From contig NZ_QCZH01000016.1 of the NCBI RefSeq assembly GCF_003097655.1, positions 19,711 to 83,710 of the forward strand: DNA of 64,000 nt, written 5' to 3'. Below, piece after piece: positions 1 through 7,979 of this stretch (position 1 is the first letter of the stretch; every line of letters begins with the position of its first letter). The translations under genes were made by a program, and so were the position numbers. Below the pieces are notes generated by a model, which was not told the DNA's origin, ran no database searches, and saw nothing but the letters and a program-made list of their open reading frames with translations. The DNA is from Flavobacterium laiguense (GTDB lineage: Bacteria > Bacteroidota > Bacteroidia > Flavobacteriales > Flavobacteriaceae).

Positions 1-30
1 TTATAAAAGAGTAACCCAATATACTCCAAC

Positions 31-68
31 AAAAAACCCGACTCGTTTAACACAAGTCGGGTTTTTTT
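31..68. terminator. Bidirectional intrinsic terminator
   Basis: AAAAAACCCGACT (31-43) pairs perfectly with AGTCGGGTTTTTT (55-67), with an 11-nt loop and a T tract on both strands. It lies about 60 bp beyond the stop of the minus-strand sucB gene and can end that transcript. It could also serve a plus-strand gene to the left of the window. Confidence 0.85.
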
Positions 69-131
69 ATTTTTATTTCGAAAGTTCCTTATGAAACTGA
101 AATCTAAATTCTAAATTCTGCCATCTGAGTT

Positions 132-1370
132 TTACAACTCAAATGCTTTTTTAGGATTGTTATCACACAACAACTCCAATGGGTTTTCTAGAGCTTCTTT
201 TACGGCAACTAAGAAACCAACAGACTCACGACCATCGATAATTCTGTGGTCATAAGAAAGTGCCACATACATCATTGGGTGAATTTCCACTTTTCCGTTT
301 ACAGCAATAGGACGCTCGATAATATTGTGCATTCCAAGAATTCCAGATTGTGGAGGATTGATAATTGGCGTAGATAACATACTTCCAAAAACACCACCGT
401 TTGTAATTGTGAATGTTCCTCCAGTCATATCATCAACAGTGATTTGTCCGTCACGTGCTTTGATAGCCAAACGTTTAATATCCGCTTCTACTCCACGGAA
501 AGTCAAGTTTTCAGCATTACGAACCACAGGTACCATAAGTCCTTTTGGTCCAGAAACCGCAATGGAGATATCGCAAAAATCGAAAGCGATTTTGTGGTCA
601 CCATCCATCATAGAGTTTACGTCTGGATACATTTGCAATGCTCTAGTAACTGCTTTGGTAAAGAATGACATATATCCTAAACCAACTCCACCATGTTTCG
701 CTTTGAATGCATCTTTGTACTCATTACGCAACGTATTAATCGGCGTCATGTTTACTTCGTTGAAAGTAGTCAACATCGCTGTTTCGTTTTTGGCAGCTAC
801 TAATCTCTCAGCAACTTTACGACGCAACATAGATAATTTAGTTCTTTCAGTACCACGAGATCCACCAGTAGGAGTTCCCATAGATGGCACAGCATTTACT
901 GCGTCTTCCTTAGTGATTCTTCCTGCTTTACCAGTTCCTGTAACAGTAGCTGGAGCAATGTTCTTCTCGTCTAATATTTTTTTGGCTGCTGGAGATGGTG
1001 TTCCAGCTGCGTAAGAAGCAACAACAGGAGCCGCTTTTGGTCCCGAAGTTTCGGGATCTGCTTTTACTTCTGCTTTTGGAGCTTCGGCAACTTTTGCGGC
1101 CTCAACAGCTGGTGCTGAACCAGAAGGTTTTACTCCATCAGTATCAATATGGCAAACTACAGCTCCAACCGCAACTGCATCTCCTTCTTCCGCTTTTAGC
1201 GTAATAATCCCGCTTACTTCAGCTGGCAATTCAAGAGTTGCTTTATCAGAATCAACCTCAGCGATTGCTTGGTCTTTCTCTACATAATCTCCGTCTTTCA
1301 CTAACCAAGTTGCAATTTCAACTTCTTTGATTGATTCCCCTGGTGATGGGACTTTCATTTCTAAAATCAT
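132..1370 (-). CDS. sucB: Dihydrolipoyllysine-residue succinyltransferase, E2 of 2-oxoglutarate dehydrogenase
   Basis: The protein transfers succinyl groups from the lipoyl arm to CoA in the TCA-cycle 2-oxoglutarate dehydrogenase complex in the cytoplasm. The 412 residues match the usual E2 layout. An N-terminal lipoyl domain spans about 1-78, with the lipoylated lysine in [10 protein letters not shown] (K43). An Ala/Pro/Lys-rich swinging linker covers about 80-120. A peripheral subunit-binding domain follows ([10 protein letters not shown]...GRITKEDAV). The C-terminal catalytic domain carries HRIIDG at 375-380, the acyltransferase histidine/aspartate motif. It lies 85 bp downstream of sucA on the same strand, so the two are probably one transcript. 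A single lipoyl domain and the sucA neighbour favour the 2-oxoglutarate enzyme over pyruvate dehydrogenase E2. Confidence 0.95.
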   Translation of the reverse strand: MILEMKVPSPGESIKEVEIATWLVKDGDYVEKDQAIAEVDSDKATLELPAEVSGIITLKAEEGDAVAVGAVVCHIDTDGVKPSGSAPAVEAAKVAEAPKAEVKADPETSGPKAAPVVASYAAGTPSPAAKKILDEKNIAPATVTGTGKAGRITKEDAVNAVPSMGTPTGGSRGTERTKLSMLRRKVAERLVAAKNETAMLTTFNEVNMTPINTLRNEYKDAFKAKHGGVGLGYMSFFTKAVTRALQMYPDVNSMMDGDHKIAFDFCDISIAVSGPKGLMVPVVRNAENLTFRGVEADIKRLAIKARDGQITVDDMTGGTFTITNGGVFGSMLSTPIINPPQSGILGMHNIIERPIAVNGKVEIHPMMYVALSYDHRIIDGRESVGFLVAVKEALENPLELLCDNNPKKAFEL

Positions 1371-1395
1371 ACAATTTTTGTTTAAAGTTTAAATT

Positions 1396-1439
1396 GTTTA
1401 AAGTTTCAAGTTGTCTATATTAAACCTGAAACTTTAAAC
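1396..1439. repeat. Inverted repeat between sucA and sucB
   Basis: GTTTAAAGTTTCA (1396-1408) and TGAAACTTTAAAC (1427-1439) are perfect 13-bp inverted arms around an 18-nt loop. Partial further copies of the same heptads lie on both sides (1380-1395 and 1440-1447). This matches the low-complexity intergenic inverted repeats seen elsewhere in the window. It may form an mRNA hairpin that sets the sucA:sucB ratio. There is no T tract, so it is not a normal terminator. Confidence 0.6.
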
Positions 1440-1455
1440 CTGAAACCATTTTTTT

Positions 1456-4230
1456 CTATCTAAATAAATTCTTGTCAAATACCATTCGTATAGCATCTGC
1501 CTGACGGCGTTTTGCTCTAGTATAACTTCCTGAAGCTGGTGCTGCATACGCTTTTAGCGAAGCCAATCTCCATTTTACCAAATCAAAGTTCATTAACATA
1601 TAGCTGTAAGCTCCCATGTTTTTCGGCTCTTCTTGTGCCCAAACATAATCGTCCACATTTGGATATTGTGCGATAATGGCTTTTAATTGCTCCACTGGCA
1701 ATGGGAACAATTGCTCGATTCTAACCACCGCAACATCTTTACGCCCATTATTTTCTCGCTCAGCAGTAATGTCATAATAGAACTTACCGGTACAGAAAAC
1801 CAAGCTTTTCACATCGGCTTTGTTTACGGTAACATCATCAAAAGTCTCTTGGAAACATCCAGTTTCAAAATCTTCGATTGGAGAAACTACTCTTGGATCA
1901 CGCAACAAACTTTTTGGTGTAAACACTATAAGCGGCTTACGGAAAGTAGTTTTCATTTGTCTTCTTAACAAATGGTAGAAATTCGCTGGAGTGGTACAAT
2001 CAGCAACAAACATATTTTGTCTGGCACAAAGTTGTAAATAACGTTCCATTCTAGCCGAAGAATGCTCTGCTCCTTGCCCTTCGTATCCGTGAGGCAATAA
2101 CATAACGATTCCGTTTTGGTTGTTCCATTTGTCTTCCCCGCAAGAGATGTATTGGTCAATCATAATTTGAGCTCCATTACTGAAATCCCCAAATTGTGCT
2201 TCCCAGATCGTTAACGCTTTTGGATTTGTCAAGGCATACCCATAGTCAAAACCTAAAACACCATATTCTGATAAATGGGAATTAAAAATATTGAACTTAC
2301 CTGTTGCTCCTTCTAGATTGCTTAGTAAAGTAACTTCTTCTTCAGAATCTTCTACCTTAACAACAGCATGTCTGTGTGAAAAAGTACCACGCTCTACGTC
2401 TTGTCCAGAAATACGAACATCGTACCCTTCTTTCAACAATGAACCATAAGCCAAATGCTCGGCCATAGCCCAGTCTAGTTTATTGGTTTCGAAAAACATT
2501 GTTTTTCTGTCGTTGATTAACTTTTGGATTTTATTGATAAACTTTTTATCCGTTGGCAAATTACAGATTACATTGGCAATTTTAGTCAATTCTTCTTTCG
2601 GATAAGAAGTGTCTACTTTTTCAAGCATTTTCTTATCATTAACTTGTTCAAATCCGTTCCATTCATTTTTCATAAATGGAGTTATGATGGTCAAATCTTT
2701 TTTACGGGAAGCTTCTAAATTTTCTTCGAGATTCGATTTATATTCTTTCTCTAATTGATTTACATAAGTAGCATCAATAACACGCTCTGCCAATAATTTT
2801 TCGGCATAAATGTCTCTTGGATTTTGGTGTTTTGCTATGATTTTATACAAAACTGGTTGTGTAAAACGAGGTTCATCCCCTTCGTTATGACCGTATTTTC
2901 TATATCCTAATAAATCAATAAATACATCACGACCAAACTGCATTCTGAAATCTAATGCAAATGACATAGCATGAACCACCGCTTCGGCGTCATCTGCATT
3001 CACATGCAATACCGGCGAAAGCGTTACTTTGGCTACATCCGTACAATAGGTAGAAGAACGTGCATCAAGGTAATTGGTAGTAAATCCAACTTGATTATTA
3101 ATTACAATATGAATCGTTCCTCCTGTTTTATATCCATCCAATTGCGCCATTTGTATGATTTCATACAAAATTCCCTGGCCTGCAATTGCAGCATCACCGT
3201 GAACGGCGATTGGTAAAACTTTAGAGAAATCGTTTGGAAAATATTTGTCTTGTTTCGCTCTTGTAATTCCTTCAATAACCGCACCTACTGTTTCAAGATG
3301 CGAAGGATTTGGAGCTAAATTAATGTTTATCTTTTTACCTGATCTCGTTACTTTATCGGCAGTAAGACCTAAATGATATTTTACATCTCCGTCAAAATAT
3401 TCTTGATCGTAATCTTTACCGTCAAATTCTCCAAAAATATCTTGGGTTGATTTCCCGAAAATATTCGCCAAAACATTCAAACGACCACGGTGTGCCATTC
3501 CCATTACAAATTGTTCGACACCTTTCTCAGCAGCTTTCTCGATTAAAGCATCAAGAGCAGGAATTACCGATTCTCCACCTTCCAATGAAAAACGTTTTTG
3601 GCCTACGTATTTAGTATGCAAAAAATTCTCAAAAGAAACTGCTTCGTTTAACTTACCAAGAATTGTTTTCTTTTCGTCCGAAGAAAAAGTAGGTCGATTG
3701 TCATTTACACCCAATTTATTCTGAATCCATTCCACCACTTCCGGCTTACGAATGTACATGTATTCGATACCAATATGTTGACAATAGATGGTTTCAAGAT
3801 GCGCTATAATTTCCCTAAGGGTACATGGCGCATACTTAAGCACTTTTGCCGCGTCAAATACAACGTCTAAATCAGAGATACTTAGTCCAAAATTTTCAAT
3901 ATCTAATGTAGGAGACGAAACCCTTCTGTCTCTTACGGGATTTGTTTTGGTAAACAAATGGCCTCGAGAACGATATCCGTCAATCAATTTTAATACGTTG
4001 AATTCTTTTTGAAGTTTTTCGGAAACATGGGTGCTTTCCATAGTACCATTCGCCACATTAGCGATATAGGCTACAGGATTTTCCTCGTTATAAGTTGTCA
4101 TTCCAAAGTCGAAACCTTGAAAAAAACTTCTCCAACTAGGCTCAACGCTATCTGGATTTTCTAAATATTGATCGTATAATTGAGCGAAAAATTCGGTATG
4201 TGCTGCGTTTAAAAATGAAAACCTATCCAT
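1456..4230 (-). CDS. sucA: 2-oxoglutarate dehydrogenase E1 component
   Basis: This thiamine-diphosphate-dependent E1 subunit decarboxylates 2-oxoglutarate and succinylates the lipoyl arm of SucB. The 924 residues are the family's normal length. Visible landmarks are the N-terminal E2-interaction segment (FFAQLYDQYLENPDSVEPSW), GMAHRGRLNVLANIFGKS, the ThDP/Mg region GDAAIAGQGILYE followed by INNQVGFTTN, and the transketolase-like C-terminal half (LPHGYEGQGAEHSSARMERY). It is the first gene of a sucA-sucB operon. A -7 box TATTTTTG lies on the minus strand at 4272-4265. No truncation or frameshift is seen. Confidence 0.97.
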   Translation of the reverse strand: MDRFSFLNAAHTEFFAQLYDQYLENPDSVEPSWRSFFQGFDFGMTTYNEENPVAYIANVANGTMESTHVSEKLQKEFNVLKLIDGYRSRGHLFTKTNPVRDRRVSSPTLDIENFGLSISDLDVVFDAAKVLKYAPCTLREIIAHLETIYCQHIGIEYMYIRKPEVVEWIQNKLGVNDNRPTFSSDEKKTILGKLNEAVSFENFLHTKYVGQKRFSLEGGESVIPALDALIEKAAEKGVEQFVMGMAHRGRLNVLANIFGKSTQDIFGEFDGKDYDQEYFDGDVKYHLGLTADKVTRSGKKININLAPNPSHLETVGAVIEGITRAKQDKYFPNDFSKVLPIAVHGDAAIAGQGILYEIIQMAQLDGYKTGGTIHIVINNQVGFTTNYLDARSSTYCTDVAKVTLSPVLHVNADDAEAVVHAMSFALDFRMQFGRDVFIDLLGYRKYGHNEGDEPRFTQPVLYKIIAKHQNPRDIYAEKLLAERVIDATYVNQLEKEYKSNLEENLEASRKKDLTIITPFMKNEWNGFEQVNDKKMLEKVDTSYPKEELTKIANVICNLPTDKKFINKIQKLINDRKTMFFETNKLDWAMAEHLAYGSLLKEGYDVRISGQDVERGTFSHRHAVVKVEDSEEEVTLLSNLEGATGKFNIFNSHLSEYGVLGFDYGYALTNPKALTIWEAQFGDFSNGAQIMIDQYISCGEDKWNNQNGIVMLLPHGYEGQGAEHSSARMERYLQLCARQNMFVADCTTPANFYHLLRRQMKTTFRKPLIVFTPKSLLRDPRVVSPIEDFETGCFQETFDDVTVNKADVKSLVFCTGKFYYDITAERENNGRKDVAVVRIEQLFPLPVEQLKAIIAQYPNVDDYVWAQEEPKNMGAYSYMLMNFDLVKWRLASLKAYAAPASGSYTRAKRRQADAIRMVFDKNLFR

Positions 4231-4264
4231 AATGTTATTGAATATACTTTGTTAAATAGTCCGG

Positions 4265-4297
4265 CAAAAATACGATAAAGCAATTTATTTAAATCAA
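4265..4297 (-). promoter_or_regulatory. Predicted sucAB promoter
   Basis: On the minus strand TATTTTTG (4272-4265) fits the Bacteroidetes -7 consensus TAnnTTTG. A TTG at 4297-4295 sits 22 bp upstream as a -33 element. The box is 34 bp before the sucA start codon. The assignment rests on consensus and spacing only. Confidence 0.55.
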
Positions 4298-4345
4298 TAT
4301 TTTACGTACTTTTACCTAAAAAATTGTTAAAAAAAAGCCTCTAAT

Positions 4346-4897
4346 ATGAAAAAAAACTCTTTTTCAGCTGTTACAAAGTTTATTTTTATGGCCATAATCT
4401 TATTATTCTCCGAAAACGTAATAGCTCAATATCAAACAGCTCCACAATCCAGAAACCCTTTTTGGGAAAAAGTCCAATTTGGAGGCGGATTGGGATTAAG
4501 TTTTGGCAGTGGTTATACCGATATTTCTATAGCACCAAGTGCCATATACAACGTAAATTCCTATTTGGCAGTTGGTTTAGGACTGCAAGGCAGTTACGTA
4601 TCATCAAAAGGATATTATGACTCTGCTATTTATGGAGCCAGCATACTGACCTTCATTAATCCAATTCCTCAAATTCAACTATCCATAAATTTAAACGAAT
4701 CTTATGTAAATAATCATTACGAAGCCTATTACGGACAAAATGGATATACTGATCAGTTTTGGAATACTGCATTATTCTTGGGAGCGGGATATCGTACTGG
4801 AAATGTAACTGTCGGGCTTTCCTATAATGTATTGTATGATGAAAACGACAATGTGTATGGAGACGCACTTACGCCTTTTGTGAGAGCCTATTTTTAA
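4346..4897 (+). CDS. Small outer-membrane beta-barrel-like protein
   Basis: This 183-residue protein has a signal peptide (KFIFMAIILLFSENVIAQ, cleavage after about residue 28). The mature part is built of short alternating amphipathic strands rich in Gly, Tyr and Ser (FGGGLGLSFGSGYTDISIAP, YLAVGLGLQGSYVS, LGAGYRTGNVTVGLSYNVLY). It ends in an aromatic C-terminus (FVRAYF), typical of a BAM-recognised last strand. An 8-strand barrel is plausible. I do not recognise a specific family, and the function is unknown. It is transcribed divergently from sucA and followed by a strong hairpin at 4910-4958. Confidence 0.75.
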   Translation: MKKNSFSAVTKFIFMAIILLFSENVIAQYQTAPQSRNPFWEKVQFGGGLGLSFGSGYTDISIAPSAIYNVNSYLAVGLGLQGSYVSSKGYYDSAIYGASILTFINPIPQIQLSINLNESYVNNHYEAYYGQNGYTDQFWNTALFLGAGYRTGNVTVGLSYNVLYDENDNVYGDALTPFVRAYF

Positions 4898-4909
4898 GAA
4901 AAACAGCCT

Positions 4910-4958
4910 GTTTGATTAGACCTGTCAGGTTTTAGAAACCTGACAGGTCTAATCAAAC
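4910..4958. repeat. 23-bp perfect hairpin repeat, possible terminator
   Basis: A 23-nt left arm (4910-4932, starting GTTTGATTAGACCTGTCAGG) is perfectly inverted at 4936-4958 with a 3-nt TAG loop. It sits between convergent genes (plus gene ending 4897, minus gene ending 4968). The core GACCTGTCAGGTTT is, from memory, a common intergenic repeat in flavobacterial genomes. It probably stops transcription from both sides, although the flanking T/A tract is short. Confidence 0.8.
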
Positions 4959-4967
4959 AAAAAACAC

Positions 4968-5321
4968 TTAACGGTATTTATTTCTAAACCATACTTTTTG
5001 CCATTCCCTTTTTAGAATCAAAAAAGCAACTTCCTCTGCCAAAACCACTAAATCCGAACCGTCTAGTTTTTTTATTTCCTCTTCGGAAACATCAATGATA
5101 TAGAGCAAATTGAGGTACTCTGCAAATTTGTGTTGAATGAGACGGTATATTTTTTCGTGCAGCTGAATTTTTAATTCGTTTGGCGAAAGACTCAAAGGGA
5201 AATCTACTGCTTCGTTGGCCAAATTAAAATCCTTATTCATTTGAGCAATCAAATTAACATAAAGCGTTTCTTTTTCAGCTTCTTGAAGTAGTAAATCGGT
5301 GTTTTGTGGTGCTATAAACAT
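4968..5321 (-). CDS. Conserved-looking hypothetical protein, 117 aa
   Basis: I do not recognise this family. The protein is 117 residues, without a signal peptide or membrane segment. It is rich in Leu and Glu and probably all-helical (LLLQEAEKETLYVNLIAQMNK; ELKIQLHEKIYRLIQHKFAEYL), with a basic C-terminus (WQKVWFRNKYR). It lies downstream of the polyprenyl synthetase on the same strand with a 166-bp gap full of AT-rich repeats, so co-transcription is possible but not clear. Composition and codon use look native. Confidence 0.65.
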   Translation of the reverse strand: MFIAPQNTDLLLQEAEKETLYVNLIAQMNKDFNLANEAVDFPLSLSPNELKIQLHEKIYRLIQHKFAEYLNLLYIIDVSEEEIKKLDGSDLVVLAEEVAFLILKREWQKVWFRNKYR

Positions 5322-5487
5322 GGAGATTTCAGATTGAAGATTTTAGAATGCAGATTTTAGATTTAAACAAGGACTAAGTTTATAGAATTTTAGAAGTAAT
5401 GGAGTAATCATAAAAGGTTTTAAAATTTAATTTAGACTCATACTTTTAAAATCTGAAATCAAAAATCGTTAATCCTAAATCTTAAAT
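5322..5487. repeat. AT-rich dispersed intergenic repeat (AGATTTTAGATTT type)
   Basis: The gap holds AGATTTTAGA / GCAGATTTTAGATTTA on the left (about 5333-5364) and the inverted AAAATCTGAAATC / CTAAATCTTAAATCTAAAC on the right (about 5447-5490). The two sides can pair imperfectly. The same motif flanks nuoA/nuoB (31958-32113) and nuoM/nuoN (43341-43541), so it is a dispersed family. No gene is seen here. Confidence 0.6.
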
Positions 5488-6462
5488 CTAAACTTCCCTC
5501 CCCATCAGGTTTTCCCCAAAAGTTCTTAACATTGCTTTTTTATCCGGTTCAATATTCATTTTTTCTAAAGTTTCAAAAGCTTTAAACGTATATTCCTTAA
5601 TTGCATCTTGAGTAGCTATTGCAGCTCCAGATTGATTGAAAATAGTTTTGACTTCCTCTATTTTTGTAGTATTATCGTTTGAATGATTTTCAAATAAGTC
5701 ATTCAATTGCTGTGCTTGATTAGCATTTGAAAACTCTACAGCTTTCAAATACAAATAGGTTTTCTTATTTTCGATAATATCTCCTCCTACTTGTTTCCCA
5801 AAAGTTTCCGGATCTCCAAAAGCGTCAAGGTAATCATCCTGCAATTGAAAAGCCAATCCCAAATGAAGTCCAAAATCATAAATCAGATTAGCGTTTTCTT
5901 CAGATGTTTTCGCAATAATCGCACCCATTTTCATGGCAGCGGCAACCAAAACGGCCGTTTTGTATTCAATCATTTTGAGGTATTCCGGAATCGTAACATC
6001 TTTTCGGGTTTCGAAATCGACATCCCATTGCTGACCTTCACAAACTTCAAGAGCCGTTTTACTAAACAACTTGGCCAAATCCCTAAAAACTGTTGGCTCA
6101 TATTGCTCAAAATATTGGTAAGCCAATATCAGCATGGCATCACCCGATAGAATTCCGGTGTTGATATTCCATTTTTCATGCACAGTTTGCGAACCTCTTC
6201 GCAGTGGCGCATCATCCATAATATCATCATGCACTAAAGAAAAATTATGAAAAACCTCAACCGCCATAGCCGCAGGAAGTGCTTCTTTATAATCAGTATT
6301 AAAAACTTCGGCAGTCATTAATGTCAAGACCGGACGCATTCGTTTCCCTCCCAACCTTAATATATAATCTATAGGTGCATATAAATTTTCCGGCTTTTTA
6401 TTAATCGTTTGACTTTCTAAATAAGTAATAAAAAATTCTTGATACTGATGAATAGCGTGCAT
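5488..6462 (-). CDS. Polyprenyl synthetase family protein (trans-isoprenyl diphosphate synthase)
   Basis: The enzyme condenses isopentenyl diphosphate with allylic diphosphates to build isoprenoid chains, either for quinone side chains or farnesyl/geranylgeranyl precursors. At 324 residues it has the all-alpha prenyltransferase hallmarks: GGKRMRPVL (38-46), first Asp-rich motif HDDIMDDAPLRRG (DDIMD at 79-83), and second motif FQLQDDYLDAFGD near residue 207. Product length cannot be read with certainty. The gene reads away from the YceI-like gene, and that family binds polyisoprenoids, so the adjacency may be meaningful. Confidence 0.92.
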   Translation of the reverse strand: MHAIHQYQEFFITYLESQTINKKPENLYAPIDYILRLGGKRMRPVLTLMTAEVFNTDYKEALPAAMAVEVFHNFSLVHDDIMDDAPLRRGSQTVHEKWNINTGILSGDAMLILAYQYFEQYEPTVFRDLAKLFSKTALEVCEGQQWDVDFETRKDVTIPEYLKMIEYKTAVLVAAAMKMGAIIAKTSEENANLIYDFGLHLGLAFQLQDDYLDAFGDPETFGKQVGGDIIENKKTYLYLKAVEFSNANQAQQLNDLFENHSNDNTTKIEEVKTIFNQSGAAIATQDAIKEYTFKAFETLEKMNIEPDKKAMLRTFGENLMGREV

Positions 6463-6517
6463 ATAATTATGTCTAGTTTACTTTTCCGTCGTCTTTAGAA
6501 CTCAGGTTTCAAAGGCC

Positions 6518-6525
6518 CAAAGATA
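6518..6525 (-). promoter_or_regulatory. Predicted -7 box of the polyprenyl synthetase gene
   Basis: On the minus strand the sequence reads TATCTTTG, a match to TAnnTTTG, 56 bp before the start codon at 6462. A convincing -33 TTG at normal spacing is not seen; the nearest candidate is 25 bp upstream. Confidence 0.4.
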
Positions 6526-6605
6526 CAATTCAAAAGTGATTATTCCTTTGCAAAACAGGGTAAAAAAGCGGCACAGTTTTTGAATATAAAAATATTTTTA
6601 AAAAA

Positions 6606-6705
6606 ACATTGGAAACTTTGCTGGTATTTAAAGTTTCCTTCTTACATTTGCAAAAACATTGGAAACTTTATTGGTGTTTAAAGTTTCCTAAATGCATTTG
6701 CATCA
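6606..6705 (+). promoter_or_regulatory. Tandem 50-bp promoter/operator units upstream of the YceI-tetR-efflux operon
   Basis: Two consecutive 50-bp units (6606-6655 and 6656-6705) each contain GGAAACTTT-N10-AAAGTTTCC (6611-6638 and 6661-6688). Each palindrome is followed after exactly 4 bp by a -7-like box: TACATTTG at 6643-6650 and the weaker TGCATTTG at 6693-6700. TTTG at 6617-6620 could serve as -33 for the first. The same GGAAAC-N16-GTTTCC plus 4 bp plus -7 arrangement recurs twice before the second efflux operon. The best reading is a TetR operator overlapping the promoter, so repressor binding would block RNA polymerase. Confidence 0.8.
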
Positions 6706-6752
6706 TCAAAAAACAAAAACACAAGGATACATCACTACTAAAAATAATAGCC

Positions 6753-7274
6753 ATGGAAAATGAATGGGCAATTGATTCAAACGAATCAGACGTATTAATA
6801 AAATCTAGACATTCCCTAATTGACTATATGTCTGGGACAAAAAACAATTTCAAAGGACATGTTGCCATACAAAACAATGAACTGGAAGATGCTTCGATTG
6901 AATTTTCACTGAATGTGAATGACAAAGAAATCAATTCAACTAAAAAAAACAAAGATTTAAAATTGATTGATTTTTTTGACAAAAATGAATCTCCTGTTAT
7001 AGAATTCAAATCGACTTCTTTTCAAAAAATAAATAAAAACATCAATTTCTTGAAAGGCTTTCTAACCATCAAGAACATTACGAAAGTGGTGGAATTAGAT
7101 ACTGAATTTATCGGATTCAATAATTACAATGGCGTTCAAAAAGCTTCATTTGAAATTACCGGAAACATCAACCGTAAAGATTTTGGACTGAATTACAATA
7201 TGCTTTCCCAAAATGGAGGTTTTGCAGTAGGTAAAGACATCAAACTCATTGCCAACTTAGAATTTACACATTAA
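6753..7274 (+). CDS. YceI-like family protein
   Basis: YceI proteins are lipocalin-like beta-barrels that bind polyisoprenoids. This 173-residue protein shows the family pattern: W-x-I-D-x-x-x-S-x-V-x-x-x-x-R-H near the start (WAIDSNESDVLIKSRHSLID), a middle PVIEFKSTSFQKI, then FLTIKNITKVVELDTEFIG and ITGNINRKDFGLNYN. The start at 6753 (ATG after AATAGCC) is preferred. The in-frame extension back to 6609 lies inside the operators and lacks family similarity. No signal peptide is visible, unlike typical secreted YceI proteins. It is followed 105 bp later by tetR, so it is probably the first gene of the efflux operon. Confidence 0.8.
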   Translation: MENEWAIDSNESDVLIKSRHSLIDYMSGTKNNFKGHVAIQNNELEDASIEFSLNVNDKEINSTKKNKDLKLIDFFDKNESPVIEFKSTSFQKINKNINFLKGFLTIKNITKVVELDTEFIGFNNYNGVQKASFEITGNINRKDFGLNYNMLSQNGGFAVGKDIKLIANLEFTH

Positions 7275-7379
7275 GAATAACCAGTTCTTACAAAGCATAC
7301 AAAACCGAAACTCATTTAATAACTAACTTTTACTATAGTCTTCAATTCAAATTATTAATTGCAATAGGTTACCCACAAA

Positions 7380-7979
7380 ATGAAAGATAAAATTATATCA
7401 AAAGCTACTGAACTATTCTTGAAACTAGGTTTTAAGAGTGTAACAATGGATGATATTGCCTGCGAAATGTGCATTTCTAAAAAAACAATTTACAAATATT
7501 TTTGCAATAAAGAAATACTCATTGCCGAAAGTACAGAAATACTACACAAAGAAGTTCACGAAATGATCGACACTATTGTAGCCAGAAATCACAATGCTAT
7601 CGAAGAAAATTTTGAGATTCGAAAAATGTTTAAAGAAATGTTTAACGTTGTGGATACTTCGCCCATTTATCAATTAAAAAAACATTATCTAGAAATTTAC
7701 AAGCAAGTACTTTCAAGAGAAATCAATCAATGTGACGAATGCTTTAGAGCCAATATTGCAAAAGGCATCGAGCAAAATTTATACCGCAAAGACTTGAATG
7801 TAGAAGCATACGCAAAATTTTATTACACATTAATTTTCAGTATCAGCGAAAACACCCAATCTGAAAAAGAAGCACAAAGATTAGAATTAGAAGCATTAGA
7901 ATACCACACCAGAGCCATGGCAACACTTAGTGGAATAGCAGAACTAGAAAAACAATTACAAAACCCTAATATATTATGA
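7380..7979 (+). CDS. TetR/AcrR family transcriptional regulator (efflux operon 1)
   Basis: This 199-residue regulator has an N-terminal TetR helix-turn-helix (ATELFLKLGFKSVTMDDIA...ISKKTIYKYFCNKE, about 8-47). A helical ligand-binding/dimer domain follows. By eye about three residues in four match the regulator at 15235, and the recognition helix is identical, so both should bind the same DNA. The predicted sites are the GGAAAC-N16-GTTTCC palindromes at 6611 and 6661. The 3' end overlaps the following tolC-like gene by 4 bp, indicating translational coupling. It probably represses its own operon and is relieved by an unknown pump substrate. Confidence 0.92.
   Translation: MKDKIISKATELFLKLGFKSVTMDDIACEMCISKKTIYKYFCNKEILIAESTEILHKEVHEMIDTIVARNHNAIEENFEIRKMFKEMFNVVDTSPIYQLKKHYLEIYKQVLSREINQCDECFRANIAKGIEQNLYRKDLNVEAYAKFYYTLIFSISENTQSEKEAQRLELEALEYHTRAMATLSGIAELEKQLQNPNIL

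Noticed and set aside
325..1014. 229-codon open frame on the plus strand inside sucB
   Set aside because: It is antisense to a clear E2 gene with catalytic motifs. It has no start context or family features and is a shadow of sucB codon use.
6609..6752. N-terminal extension of the YceI-like protein
   Set aside because: The extra codons lie in the duplicated operator-promoter units, upstream of or overlapping the predicted transcript starts. The family similarity begins at the 6753 start.
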